Shown: piece after piece, positions 41,058 through 49,608 of the stretch
Position numbering within the stretch: position 1 is the stretch's first letter
Layout: each line of letters begins with the position of its first letter
Assembly: GCA_964486935.1 (NCBI GenBank)
Contig: CAZAPG010000007.1
Coordinates: 62,001 to 126,000, forward strand
From: CAZAPG01 sp964486935
GTDB lineage: Bacteria; Chloroflexota; Anaerolineae; 4572-78; J111
Direction: 5' to 3'
Length of the DNA: 64,000 nt
Program-made: the position numbers and the translations under genes
The notes under the pieces: generated by a model
What the model was told of the DNA's origin: nothing
Seen by the model: the letters and a program-made list of their open reading frames with translations, nothing else
Database searches by the model: none

Positions 41058-43795
41058 CAGGCTTCCCCAATCGCTTCTTTTACTAATTGGTCAACTTTGG
41101 CCAGGGCCTCGTTTAAGCGAGAGGCATCTTTGCCGCCCGCCTGGGCCATGGTGGGTTTGCCGCCGCCGCCGCCGCCTACTACCTGGGCTACCTGTTGAAC
41201 GATTTTTCCGGCGTGCAGTCCCTGTTTGGTTAAATCCTGGGTAACGGTGGCAATAAAGCTGGGCTTGCCTTCGATAACGGTAGCCAGCACCACCACCCCG
41301 GAGCCAAGCCGGTCGCGGAACCAGTCGCCCATTTCACGCAGCATAGCCACGTCGGGGGCGTCTACCTTGAGCGAAACCACCTTGACGCCATTTACCTGGC
41401 GAGCCTGAGCCAGCAGCTTTTCAAACTCCAGCCGGGCCAGCTTGCGCTCAAGTTCTCTGGTTTTCTTTTCGCTTTCTTGCGCCTGCGCCACCAGCAACTG
41501 GGCGCGCTGGTAAACTTCATCAGGCGGCACCCCCAGCGAGGCGGCGGTTTTCTCCAGGTCGCGCAACCGTTTTTGGGTCAATTGTTGGGCCACCCGACCC
41601 GTTACGGCCTCGATGCGGCGGATGCCGGCGGCGGCGCTGCCTTCGCTGGTAATGTGCAGGCTGCCAATTTGGGCAGTGTGTTCCACGTGGGTGCCGCCGC
41701 ACAATTCGCGGCTGTAGGGGTGGTCGTCGTCGCCAATTTGCACCACCCGCACCACATCGCCATATTTTTCGCCAAACAGGGCCATAATTTCGCCGGAGCT
41801 GATGGCCTGCTTTAAATCGCCATAACTTTTTTGATGATCAAGCACGGGGTAGTCGGCCAGAATATGCCGGTTGACGGCGGCCTCAATTTTTTCCAGCTCT
41901 TCTTTTGAGACCATTTGCGGGTGGCTAAAATCAAAGCGCAATCTGTCGGGGGCCACCAGCGACCCGGCCTGAGCCACGTGGTCGCCCAGGGCGCGGCGCA
42001 GCTCTCGATGCAAAATGTGGGTGGCGGTGTGGTTGCGCATAATATCCCAGCGGCGCTGGCTATCTACTTTGGCCAGAGCGGGGTTGCCCACTTTTACGGA
42101 ACCCTGGGTGAGGAGTCCTTTATGAACAATTAAGCCGTTGACCGGTTTGAGCGCCTCGGCCACATCCATGGCCCAGGCCGGGCCGGAGCCGTTGCCGCTT
42201 TTGGAGACAATCTGGCCCGTATCGCTCACCTGGCCGCCGGCCTCTACGTAAAAGGGGGTGGCGCTGAGAATCATCTCGACATGTTGGCCCTCGGCGGCGC
42301 TCTCAACCGGCTGGCCATCGCGCAAAATGGCCACCACCATGCCGGGCAATTTGGCGCCAACATAGGGGTTGTGGATAACGCCGCTGGCCGGCAAGGCGCC
42401 GCTGCGTTTCAGGTCGTCAAACAAGGCCGAGTAGATTTTTATGGCATCGACGGCGATTTCGCCAATTTTGCTGCCGCCGGAGATTTCGGCGTGCTTTTCA
42501 AAGGCAGTGCGGTAGCCTTTTTCGTCGATGGTAAAATTGTATTCTTCCTGAGCAATGACTCTCGTCAGGTCTTTGGGAAAGCCGTAGGTGGCGTACAGTT
42601 TGAAAACTTCATCGCCGGGAATTTGGGTTTGGCCCTGGGTTTTGAGTTTTTCTACCAGCCCGGTAATCAGCTCCAGGCCGTTGTTGAAGGTGCGCAAAAA
42701 GCGTTCTTCTTCTTGGGTGATGACGTTTAGAATAAACTGGCGACGCGCCTTGAGTTCAATGTAATGGTCGCCCATTTCATTGATGACCGTATCGGCTACT
42801 TTGGCCAGAAAGGGGCCTTCAAAGCCGGCCATCCAGCCATAGCGGGCGGCGCGGCGCAAAATTAGGCGCAGCACGCTGGCCCGGCCTTCGTTGCCGGGCA
42901 TCACGCCATCGCCAATCATAAAGGTAATGGCCCGGCCGTGGTCGGCGATGACGCGGTAGGCGATGGTATGTTCGGCGGCCTGGGTGTCGGTGTGGCCCAG
43001 CAATTTCTGCACCCGCTCAAAGATGGGGGTAAACAGGTCGGTTTCGTAGTTGGAACGTTTGTTTTGAATTACGGAGACGATGCGCTCCAGCCCCATGCCG
43101 GTATCAACGCCGGGTTTGGGCAGCGGGCTGCGGCGGCCATCGGCGGTTTGGTTAAACTGCATAAAAACAAGGTTCCAAATTTCCAGCCAGCGACCGCAGC
43201 CGTTATCCAGCAACACCGAGCAATCCGGCTGGCCGCAAGTGCAAAACTCCTGGCCCCAATCGTAATGCAATTCCGAGGTGGGGCCGCAGGGGCCAACATC
43301 GGCCATTTGCCAAAAGTTGGTGGCATCGCCCATGCGGTAAACGCGGGCGGGGTTTATGCCCATATCTTTGGTCCACAGGTCAAAGGCTTCGTCATCATCT
43401 TGGTGAACGGTGTAGTAAACTTTATCGGGCGAGACGCCATAAATCCGGGTCACACATTCGTAGGCAAAGCGAATGGCCTCGCGTTTGAAGTAGTCGCCAA
43501 AAGAAAAGTTGCCCAGCATTTCAAAAAAAGTGTGGTGCCGCGGCGAGGGGCCAACGTTTTCCAAATCGTTATGTTTACCGGAAACGCGCATGCATTTTTG
43601 GGCGGTGGCGGCGCGGCTGTATTCTCGCTTTTCAAGGCCCAAAAAGGCGTCTTTAAATTGAACCATGCCGGCATTGGTAAAGAGCAGGGTGGGGTCATCG
43701 GCGGGTACCAGCGAGGAGCTGGACACAATGGTGTGACTATTTTGGGCAAAATAGTCTAAGAACGCTTGCCGGGCTTCGGCGCTGCTAATAGTCAT
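41057..43795 (-). CDS. alaS: Alanyl-tRNA synthetase
   Basis: The 912-residue class II synthetase charges tRNA-Ala with alanine in the cytoplasm. Motifs in order: LLFTNAGMVQFKDAFLG, CMRVSGKHNDLENVG and HHTFFEMLGNFSFGDYFK (catalytic core). The editing domain has HTATHILHREL (HxxxH) and CGGTHVEHTAQIG (zinc-binding Cys/His). A coiled coil and the C-Ala domain (VVGGGGGGKPTMAQAGG) complete it. It is slightly longer than the usual 870-880 residues but complete. AAGAGG lies about 9 nt before the ATG. It heads the alaS, pilM-like, baseplate-J-like, ruvX run and is divergent from the hybrid kinase at 43971. No T-box leader is visible in the 175-bp gap. Confidence 0.98.
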   Translation of the reverse strand: MTISSAEARQAFLDYFAQNSHTIVSSSSLVPADDPTLLFTNAGMVQFKDAFLGLEKREYSRAATAQKCMRVSGKHNDLENVGPSPRHHTFFEMLGNFSFGDYFKREAIRFAYECVTRIYGVSPDKVYYTVHQDDDEAFDLWTKDMGINPARVYRMGDATNFWQMADVGPCGPTSELHYDWGQEFCTCGQPDCSVLLDNGCGRWLEIWNLVFMQFNQTADGRRSPLPKPGVDTGMGLERIVSVIQNKRSNYETDLFTPIFERVQKLLGHTDTQAAEHTIAYRVIADHGRAITFMIGDGVMPGNEGRASVLRLILRRAARYGWMAGFEGPFLAKVADTVINEMGDHYIELKARRQFILNVITQEEERFLRTFNNGLELITGLVEKLKTQGQTQIPGDEVFKLYATYGFPKDLTRVIAQEEYNFTIDEKGYRTAFEKHAEISGGSKIGEIAVDAIKIYSALFDDLKRSGALPASGVIHNPYVGAKLPGMVVAILRDGQPVESAAEGQHVEMILSATPFYVEAGGQVSDTGQIVSKSGNGSGPAWAMDVAEALKPVNGLIVHKGLLTQGSVKVGNPALAKVDSQRRWDIMRNHTATHILHRELRRALGDHVAQAGSLVAPDRLRFDFSHPQMVSKEELEKIEAAVNRHILADYPVLDHQKSYGDLKQAISSGEIMALFGEKYGDVVRVVQIGDDDHPYSRELCGGTHVEHTAQIGSLHITSEGSAAAGIRRIEAVTGRVAQQLTQKRLRDLEKTAASLGVPPDEVYQRAQLLVAQAQESEKKTRELERKLARLEFEKLLAQARQVNGVKVVSLKVDAPDVAMLREMGDWFRDRLGSGVVVLATVIEGKPSFIATVTQDLTKQGLHAGKIVQQVAQVVGGGGGGKPTMAQAGGKDASRLNEALAKVDQLVKEAIGEA

Positions 43796-43914
43796 AAAAC
43801 TGTACCTCTTGAAAAGTTGCTGTTCAGGAGTCGGCCATAAAATTAATTATGGGATTTTAATCTAATTGAGGGGCAATGTCAACACAACTATTTCGGGGCA
43901 TTCGCGTTAAATTG

Positions 43915-43923
43915 TGCTATAAT
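43915..43923 (+). promoter_or_regulatory. Extended -10 promoter for the hybrid kinase operon
   Basis: TGCTATAAT, a perfect extended -10, lies 47 nt upstream of the ATG at 43971. The -35 region is poor (GGGGCA at 17 bp), as is usual for extended -10 promoters. It is in the divergent gap with alaS. Confidence 0.6.
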
Positions 43924-43970
43924 TTTGAAATTGTGGTAAATGTTGCTGATGTAGCTGCCAAGGTGTCATT

Positions 43971-46900
43971 ATGCTTTTTCCAACTTACCGGTTCATTTCT
44001 GCCCCTGTTTTTGAGGATGAAGAAAAAACTCGCCAGGCCAGCGTGCTGAATTTTATTGTGCTAACCATGCTGATTACGCTGATATTGCCTACATTTGGCG
44101 TTTTTATGGCTACCTCGCCCACGCCGTTTGCTCTGTTAGCCGTTGCTATTACAATGCTGTTGGGGTTGACCACGCTAATTTTATTGTATCGGGGTTATGT
44201 TGACCGGGCCAGCCTGTTCTTTAGTGGGGGAGGCTGGCTAATTCTGGCGGTTGCCTCGATATTTTTTAACGGCATCGAGGGCAACACCTTTAATTATTTA
44301 ATATTGATTATTCTCATCGCCGGCCTGACTTTGGGCTGGCGGGCCGGCATTGGCTTTGCCATGCTCAGTTTGATGGCCGGGTTACTTTTTCTTGTGGCCA
44401 AACTTTACAACATTCTGCCCCAACCCTTAGAGGGAACCAGCCCAACAACCGTATGGGCCAATAAAACGGCGCTGTTTGTCATGGCAACGGTTTTTGTATA
44501 TGTTGCCACTCGCAGTTTGAACAAAGCCCTGGAACGCGCCCGCAGCAACGAAGAGCAGATAAAAAAGCAGCAAGCCACCCTGGAAGAATTGGTAGAGACC
44601 CGCACCACCGAGTTGAAGCAGGCCAACCAGCAGCTTCGCCAGGAAATTGCCGAACGCAACCAGATTGAACAGGAGTTGCAACGGCAGCGCGATTTTGCCG
44701 TGCAGGTAATGAACGCGCTGGGGCAGGGCATTACCGTAACCAACAATGACGGTTATTTTGAGTATGTCAACCCGGCTTATGTCCACATGCTGGGCTATTC
44801 AAAAGAAAAGATACTTTCCAAACAACCCAAAGATTTTACCCTGTCAGAAGATTGGGAAACATTGTCTCAGGCCAGAGACGAACGCCGTTCTGGCAAAGCC
44901 ACCCATTACGACCTGCGCATGCGCCGGAGCGATGGCAGCATTATGCACGCGCTGGTTACGGCTGTTCCGCGTTGGGAAGGCAACCACATTACCGGTACCA
45001 TTGCCATCACCGCCGATTTAACCGAACGCCAACGCGCCGCCGAAGCGTTAAAACGCCGGGAAGCAATTTTAGCGGCAGTGGCCTTTGCCGCCGAGCAATT
45101 TTTAAAGACAAGCGCCTGGGCAGACAATATTCAAAACGTGCTGGCTCAATTGGGCCAGGCTACGGGCGTTAGCCGGGTTTACATTGCCCAAAACCACCCC
45201 GGGCCAGATGGCTCTCTGGAGGTAAGCCAGCGCTACGAATGGGCAGCCGCCGGCATTACCGTTCAAATAGATAACCCGGAGTTGCAAAATTTAAACTGGC
45301 AAACCAGAGGTTTTGGTCGCTGGATGAAGCTTTTACAGGAGGGTCAGCTTATTTGCAGCCATACCCGCCACCTGCCCAACCAGGAAAATAAAATGCTCAT
45401 AGACCACGATATCCAATCTATTTTGGTGATGCCCATTTTTGTGGACCAAACATGGTGGGGTATTATGGGCTTTGACGATTGTTTGCGCGAGCGGGAGTGG
45501 TCGGCCGCAGAAATGGAGGCCCTAAAAGCGGCCGGGGCCACGCTGGGCGCGGCTATTCAGCGCAAACGGATTGAAACGGCCCTGCGCCAGAGCGAAACCC
45601 GCCTGCGGCAGATTATTGACCTGGTACCTCACTCGATTTTTGCCAAAGACCGCGAGGGCCGGTTTATTCTAATTAACGAAACCGCCGCCAGAAATATGGG
45701 AACCACCCCTCAAAAAGCAACCGGCCGGTTAGAAATAGATATTATCCCCTCAAAAAAAGATGCCGCTGAATTTTTGCGGGATGATTTAGAGGTTATCACC
45801 AGCGGCCAACCCAAATTTATTCCCCAAGAAACATTTACTGACGCCCAGGGAAACGTTCATATTTACCAGACCACAAAAATCCCCTTTACCGCCTGGGGCA
45901 GCCAGGAAACGGCAGTGGTGGGCGTGGCGGTTGACATTACCGAACAAAAGCAGGCCGAGGATGCCTTGCGCGAAAGCGAAGAACGGTTTAGAGCCACCTT
46001 TGAGCAGGCCGCCGTGGGTATCGCCCATGTAGGGTTAGATGGCCGCTGGCTTAGAGTTAACCAGAAGTTGTGCCACATGCTTGGCTACACGCGAGATGAA
46101 CTGCTGGCCAAAACTTTTATTGAAATTTCATACCCTGATAGTATCGAGTTAAACCTTGAATATATCCGCCAAATTACAGCCGGCGAAATTCAAACCTATT
46201 CCCTTGAAAAACGCTACACTCATAAAAATGGCTCAACCGTTTGGTGCCACGTTACCGTTTCACTGGTGCGCAACTCATCGCGTGAGCCAAAATATCTTAT
46301 CTCCGTTATTGAAGATATTACCCGCCGCAAAAATCTGGAAGCGCAATTGCGACATTCGCAAAAGCTTGAAGCCATCGGACGGCTGGCCGGCGGCATCGCT
46401 CACGATTTTAATAACATTCTGACCGTTATCATTGGCAATAGCGAGTTGCTGCTTTACAACTTTGAAGAAAACAATCCGCTGCGCAAAGATGTCGAACAGA
46501 TTAAAAAAGTTGCCGAGCGGGCCGCCTCGCTAACCCGGCAACTGCTGGCCTTTAGCCGCCAGCAAGTGCTCGAGGCCAGGGCGCTGAACCTCAATACCGT
46601 AATTGCCGATACCGAACAGATGCTCAGACGCCTGATTGGCGAACATATTGAGCTACAAACTCGCCTGGCCCCGAATTTGGGTTTTGTCAAAGCCGACCCC
46701 GGCCAAATGGAGCAGGTTATCTTGAATCTGGCCGTTAATGCCCGCGATGCTATGCCCGGCGGCGGCAGGCTGACGATTGAAACCGCCGGGGCTATTCTAA
46801 ACCGCGCCGATTTGGATGACCAGCCAGAGGTAGAACCCGGCCCATTTGTTACACTCATTGTCAGCGATACCGGTCCCGGCATCGCCGACGAGATTCTGGC

Positions 46901-47492
46901 TCACATTTTTGAACCTTTTTTTACCACCAAAGAGGTTGGTGAAGGAACGGGTCTGGGGTTAGCCACCGTGCACGGTATCATCACCCAAAGCAGCGGCTTC
47001 ATTCGGGTTCATAGCCAACCGGGCCAGGGCACTACTTTCATAATTTATTTGCCGCAGGCAGAAACGTCGCCCGACTTGCCCCAACCGTTACCGGCCGCCA
47101 TTCAGCCGCATCGCGGTTCAGAAACCATTCTGCTGGCAGAAGATGAGCAGGCGGTTAGAGAACTGGCGCACCGGGTTTTGAGCGAGAGCGGTTACACCGT
47201 TCTTGAGGCTCATAACGGGCCGGAGGCGCTTCACCTTTCCGAACAATATCAGGGCGTTATTGACCTGCTGCTCACCGATGTGCTGATGCCCGGCGGCCTT
47301 AGCGGCCCCCAGTTGGCCGAAGCGTTGAGCGCCGCCGGGCGGCATCTAAAGGTGCTTTACATGTCGGGTTATACCGATAAGGCCCTGGCCCACCACGGCC
47401 TGCTTGAAGCCGGCATCAACCTGATTACAAAACCCTTTTCACCCGATACCCTGATTAGCAAAGTGCGCCAAATACTGGCCGTCGCCGATTAA
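43971..47492 (+). CDS. Membrane-bound PAS/GAF hybrid histidine kinase
   Basis: The 1173-residue product has about six membrane spans in residues 25-180, a coiled coil (180-230) and PAS 1 (235-355; YFEYVNPAYVHMLGYS). GAF (360-535), PAS 2 (540-660), PAS 3 (665-790; RVNQKLCHMLGYTRDELLA) and HisKA with H811 in GGIAHDFNNIL follow. HATPase_c (about 910-1025) has NLAVNARDAMPGGG, DTGPGI and GTGLGLATVHGI. The C-terminal receiver (about 1045-1165) has AEDE and phospho-acceptor D1103 in LLTDVLMPGG. The HDFNN-type H-box and the receiver mark the NtrB-like hybrid class with an intramolecular phosphorelay step. A histidine phosphotransfer partner is not visible nearby. It is followed after 70 bp by an ABC exporter, so it may sense the compound or stress that the exporter handles. 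Confidence 0.95.
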   Translation: MLFPTYRFISAPVFEDEEKTRQASVLNFIVLTMLITLILPTFGVFMATSPTPFALLAVAITMLLGLTTLILLYRGYVDRASLFFSGGGWLILAVASIFFNGIEGNTFNYLILIILIAGLTLGWRAGIGFAMLSLMAGLLFLVAKLYNILPQPLEGTSPTTVWANKTALFVMATVFVYVATRSLNKALERARSNEEQIKKQQATLEELVETRTTELKQANQQLRQEIAERNQIEQELQRQRDFAVQVMNALGQGITVTNNDGYFEYVNPAYVHMLGYSKEKILSKQPKDFTLSEDWETLSQARDERRSGKATHYDLRMRRSDGSIMHALVTAVPRWEGNHITGTIAITADLTERQRAAEALKRREAILAAVAFAAEQFLKTSAWADNIQNVLAQLGQATGVSRVYIAQNHPGPDGSLEVSQRYEWAAAGITVQIDNPELQNLNWQTRGFGRWMKLLQEGQLICSHTRHLPNQENKMLIDHDIQSILVMPIFVDQTWWGIMGFDDCLREREWSAAEMEALKAAGATLGAAIQRKRIETALRQSETRLRQIIDLVPHSIFAKDREGRFILINETAARNMGTTPQKATGRLEIDIIPSKKDAAEFLRDDLEVITSGQPKFIPQETFTDAQGNVHIYQTTKIPFTAWGSQETAVVGVAVDITEQKQAEDALRESEERFRATFEQAAVGIAHVGLDGRWLRVNQKLCHMLGYTRDELLAKTFIEISYPDSIELNLEYIRQITAGEIQTYSLEKRYTHKNGSTVWCHVTVSLVRNSSREPKYLISVIEDITRRKNLEAQLRHSQKLEAIGRLAGGIAHDFNNILTVIIGNSELLLYNFEENNPLRKDVEQIKKVAERAASLTRQLLAFSRQQVLEARALNLNTVIADTEQMLRRLIGEHIELQTRLAPNLGFVKADPGQMEQVILNLAVNARDAMPGGGRLTIETAGAILNRADLDDQPEVEPGPFVTLIVSDTGPGIADEILAHIFEPFFTTKEVGEGTGLGLATVHGIITQSSGFIRVHSQPGQGTTFIIYLPQAETSPDLPQPLPAAIQPHRGSETILLAEDEQAVRELAHRVLSESGYTVLEAHNGPEALHLSEQYQGVIDLLLTDVLMPGGLSGPQLAEALSAAGRHLKVLYMSGYTDKALAHHGLLEAGINLITKPFSPDTLISKVRQILAVAD

Positions 47493-47562
47493 ACGCCTTT
47501 TTCTACCGGCAACTTGCCCCGCAATTTGGTCCAAAATTTTTCAATCTGGATTTTGCAAAGAT

Positions 47563-48498
47563 ATGACAACGATTATTGACGTTGAAAATTTAACCAAACG
47601 CTACAAAAACAGCCAGAGCAACGCCGTCGATGGCATCTCGTTTAGTGTGGCCGGCGGCGAATTTTTTACCCTGCTTGGCCCCAACGGCGCGGGCAAAACC
47701 ACCACCATTTCCATTTTGACCACTACCCTCTCGCCCACCTCCGGTTCGGCCCGCATCAACGGCTTCGACGTGGTGAGCCAGGCCAGCGCCGTGCGGCGGC
47801 ATGTCGGCATTATTTTTCAAAAACCCAGCCTGGACATGAACCTGACCGCCGAGGAAAACGTGCGCTTTCACGCCATTTTGTACGGGCTGTATCCTTTTCG
47901 GCCCACCTTTTCAACCATGCCCCGCGCCTACAAAGCTCAAATTGACGAGTTAAGCGCCATTCTGGGCATTCAGGATGAGATTTACAAGCCCATCAAAACC
48001 TTCTCTGGCGGCATGAAGCGCAAGCTGGAAATTATCCGCAGCCTGATTCACCGGCCCCGGGTGCTCTTTTTAGACGAGCCAACCGTGGGGCTGGACCCGG
48101 CCAGCCGCCGCAACCTGTGGGAGTACATCCGGCGGGTACGGCGGGAAAGCGGAACGACCGTATTTTTAACCACCCACTATCTGGATGAAGCCGAGGAGGC
48201 CGACACCATTTGCATTATCAACAAGGGCCGGATTGTCTCTTTTGGCACGCCCGCCGCCGTCAAGGCCGACCTGATTGAAACCTATTTGTTAATTGACGCG
48301 TCGGACCGGGCCGCGCTGCGGGCCGAGCTAACCGCGCTAAACGCCCCCTTTACTGAAACGCCCCTGTTCAAAATTCCGTTGAGCGATGGGCGCACCGGCC
48401 ATCGCCTGCTGAAATCTATCAATACGCCGCTCTCAACCTTAAAAACGCACAACCCCACCCTTGAAGACGCTTACCTGGCCATTGTGGAGGAAAAATGA
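47563..48498 (+). CDS. ABC-2 type exporter ATP-binding protein
   Basis: The 311-residue product is a complete nucleotide-binding subunit of the drug/lipid exporter class (DrrA/CcmA-like). It has Walker A GPNGAGKT (39-46), Q-loop Q86 in IIFQKPSLD, signature FSGG (147-150), Walker B VLFLDEP with D171-E172, and H-loop H205. A C-terminal extension (about 230-311) is typical of this class. The ATPase powers export through the membrane partner whose ATG overlaps its stop by 4 bp (ATGA at 48495-48498). The substrate cannot be predicted. The ribosome site is weak. Confidence 0.96.
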   Translation: MTTIIDVENLTKRYKNSQSNAVDGISFSVAGGEFFTLLGPNGAGKTTTISILTTTLSPTSGSARINGFDVVSQASAVRRHVGIIFQKPSLDMNLTAEENVRFHAILYGLYPFRPTFSTMPRAYKAQIDELSAILGIQDEIYKPIKTFSGGMKRKLEIIRSLIHRPRVLFLDEPTVGLDPASRRNLWEYIRRVRRESGTTVFLTTHYLDEAEEADTICIINKGRIVSFGTPAAVKADLIETYLLIDASDRAALRAELTALNAPFTETPLFKIPLSDGRTGHRLLKSINTPLSTLKTHNPTLEDAYLAIVEEK

Positions 48499-49274
48499 CC
48501 AGCTTCAACGCCATCTCCGCCGTAGCCTACCGCGACCTGATAAAATTTCTGCGCGACCCGGTGCGCATGCTCTCCACCTTTATTTTTCCGCTGATTTTCA
48601 TTGGCGTGCTGGGCGGCAGTTTCGAGGCCAGCTTTGGCGATGAGTTGGGCTTTAGTTTTTTAACCTTCACCTTTACCGGCGTGCTGGCCCAAACCCTGTT
48701 TCAATCTTCGGCCCTGGGTTTGATTTCGCTCATCGAGGATCGGGAAAACGATTTCAGCCAGGAGATTTTTGTGTCGCCCATCTCGCGCTACGCCATCATT
48801 TTTGGCAAGGTGCTGGGCGAGTCGCTGGTCTCGATGACGCAAGGGTTAGGGATTGTGGCCTTTGCGGTGATTATCGGTATTCCCATGTCGCCGGGGCAGG
48901 CCGTGGCCCTGGCTCCGGTGGCGCTGATTGTGTGCCTGTTTGGCGGGGCTTTTGGGGTGATTATCATGGCCAACCTCAACAGCCAGCGGGCGGCCAATCA
49001 GGTTTTTCCATTTATAATGCTGCCCCAGTTCTTTCTGGCCGGCGTCTTCACGCCCATTGACAACCTGCCCTGGTATCTGGATATTCTCAGCAAAATCTCG
49101 CCCATGCGCTATGCGGTTGATTTGATACGGGATGTGTTTTACGCCGGCTCGCCGGAATACGCGCATGTGGTCTTGCAGGGTCCGCTGTTCAACCTCACCG
49201 TCAGCGGGGTTTTGTTTGGCGTATTTTTGATGATCGGGACGTTTCTGTTCGTGCGCAAAGAGCGGAACAGATAA
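48495..49274 (+). CDS. ABC-2 type transporter permease
   Basis: The 259-residue product is an ABC-2 membrane subunit with six hydrophobic segments. The first is after residue 25 (TFIFPLIFIGVLGGSF), others are around 50-75, 105-130, 135-160 and 170-185, and the last near the C-terminus is (GVLFGVFLMIGTFLFV). It has the ABC-2 signature region VFPFIMLPQFFLAGVFTPID before the penultimate segment. It pairs with the overlapping ATPase gene, with translational coupling through ATGA. This is the half-transporter format, so a dimer is expected. A palindromic repeat starts directly after its stop. Confidence 0.95.
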   Translation: MTSFNAISAVAYRDLIKFLRDPVRMLSTFIFPLIFIGVLGGSFEASFGDELGFSFLTFTFTGVLAQTLFQSSALGLISLIEDRENDFSQEIFVSPISRYAIIFGKVLGESLVSMTQGLGIVAFAVIIGIPMSPGQAVALAPVALIVCLFGGAFGVIIMANLNSQRAANQVFPFIMLPQFFLAGVFTPIDNLPWYLDILSKISPMRYAVDLIRDVFYAGSPEYAHVVLQGPLFNLTVSGVLFGVFLMIGTFLFVRKERNR

Positions 49275-49275
49275 A

Positions 49276-49325
49276 AGACCACAGAGGTTTCTAGATCGCA
49301 GAGGTCTTCGAGACCTCTGCGGTCT
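49276..49325. repeat. Palindromic repeat A with an adjacent half copy
   Basis: 49293-49325 is a 15-bp inverted repeat (AGATCGCAGAGGTCT / AGACCTCTGCGGTCT, one mismatch, 3-nt loop). Directly before it, 49276-49290 (AGACCACAGAGGTTT) is a half copy that is the exact reverse complement of 49577-49591 in repeat B. It lies at the 3' end of the permease gene and may also act as a terminator-like hairpin. Confidence 0.75.
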
Positions 49326-49340
49326 GGTCGGCCTACAAAA

Positions 49341-49508
49341 TTACAGGCGCAGTACCAGGCGCAACCCTCTTTCAACCTGCTCAAGAATATTAACAGGCAA
49401 GTTGCTTACTTTCTCTGTCAGGAAATCCTTGTCAATGGTGATTAGCTGAGAAACATTCGCTACCGAGTCTTTTGGCAACCCGGTTAATTTGTGGGGCAAA
49501 AACACCAA
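49341..49508 (-). pseudogene. MazF/PemK-family toxin remnant (C-terminal half)
   Basis: On the minus strand an open stretch of 56 codons ends at TAA (49341-49343). It encodes the C-terminal part of a MazF/PemK-type endoribonuclease: FLPHKLTGLPKDSVANVS, then QLITIDKDFLTEKV and a final GLRLVLRL. The conserved LTGLPKDSVANVSQL core is the segment usually leading from the S-V-A strand to the dimer helix in this family. The N-terminal half with the W-V-x-L-x-P start and the RPxVV strand is missing. The frame opens with a stop at 49509-49511, there is no start codon, and no antitoxin gene is adjacent. It is a decayed gene, flanked by palindromic repeats. Confidence 0.75.
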
Positions 49509-49558
49509 TTAATTTATCAGGCTATTCAAGAGATGTCCAAATTGCAGGTTGGGTTTCA

Positions 49559-49591
49559 AGACCGCAGAGGTTTTGAAAACCTCTGTGGTCT
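49559..49591. repeat. Palindromic repeat B
   Basis: 16-bp arms AGACCGCAGAGGTTTT / AAAACCTCTGTGGTCT with one mismatch around a single G. It has the same architecture as the element at 52851-52883 (AGACC, three or four variable bases, GAGGTTTT, G, mirror), so it belongs to a dispersed family. An extended -10-like TGCTATACT (plus strand, 49598-49606) follows it but faces no plus-strand gene. Confidence 0.75.
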
Positions 49592-49608
49592 GGATTATGC
49601 TATACTGC

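Noticed and set aside
42938..43759. 273-codon plus-strand open frame
   Set aside because: It lies entirely opposite the conserved catalytic core of alaS and shows no family motif.
43796..43970. T-box riboswitch before alaS
   Set aside because: The gap is short and shared with a divergent promoter. I find neither the T-box consensus nor a terminator/antiterminator pair.
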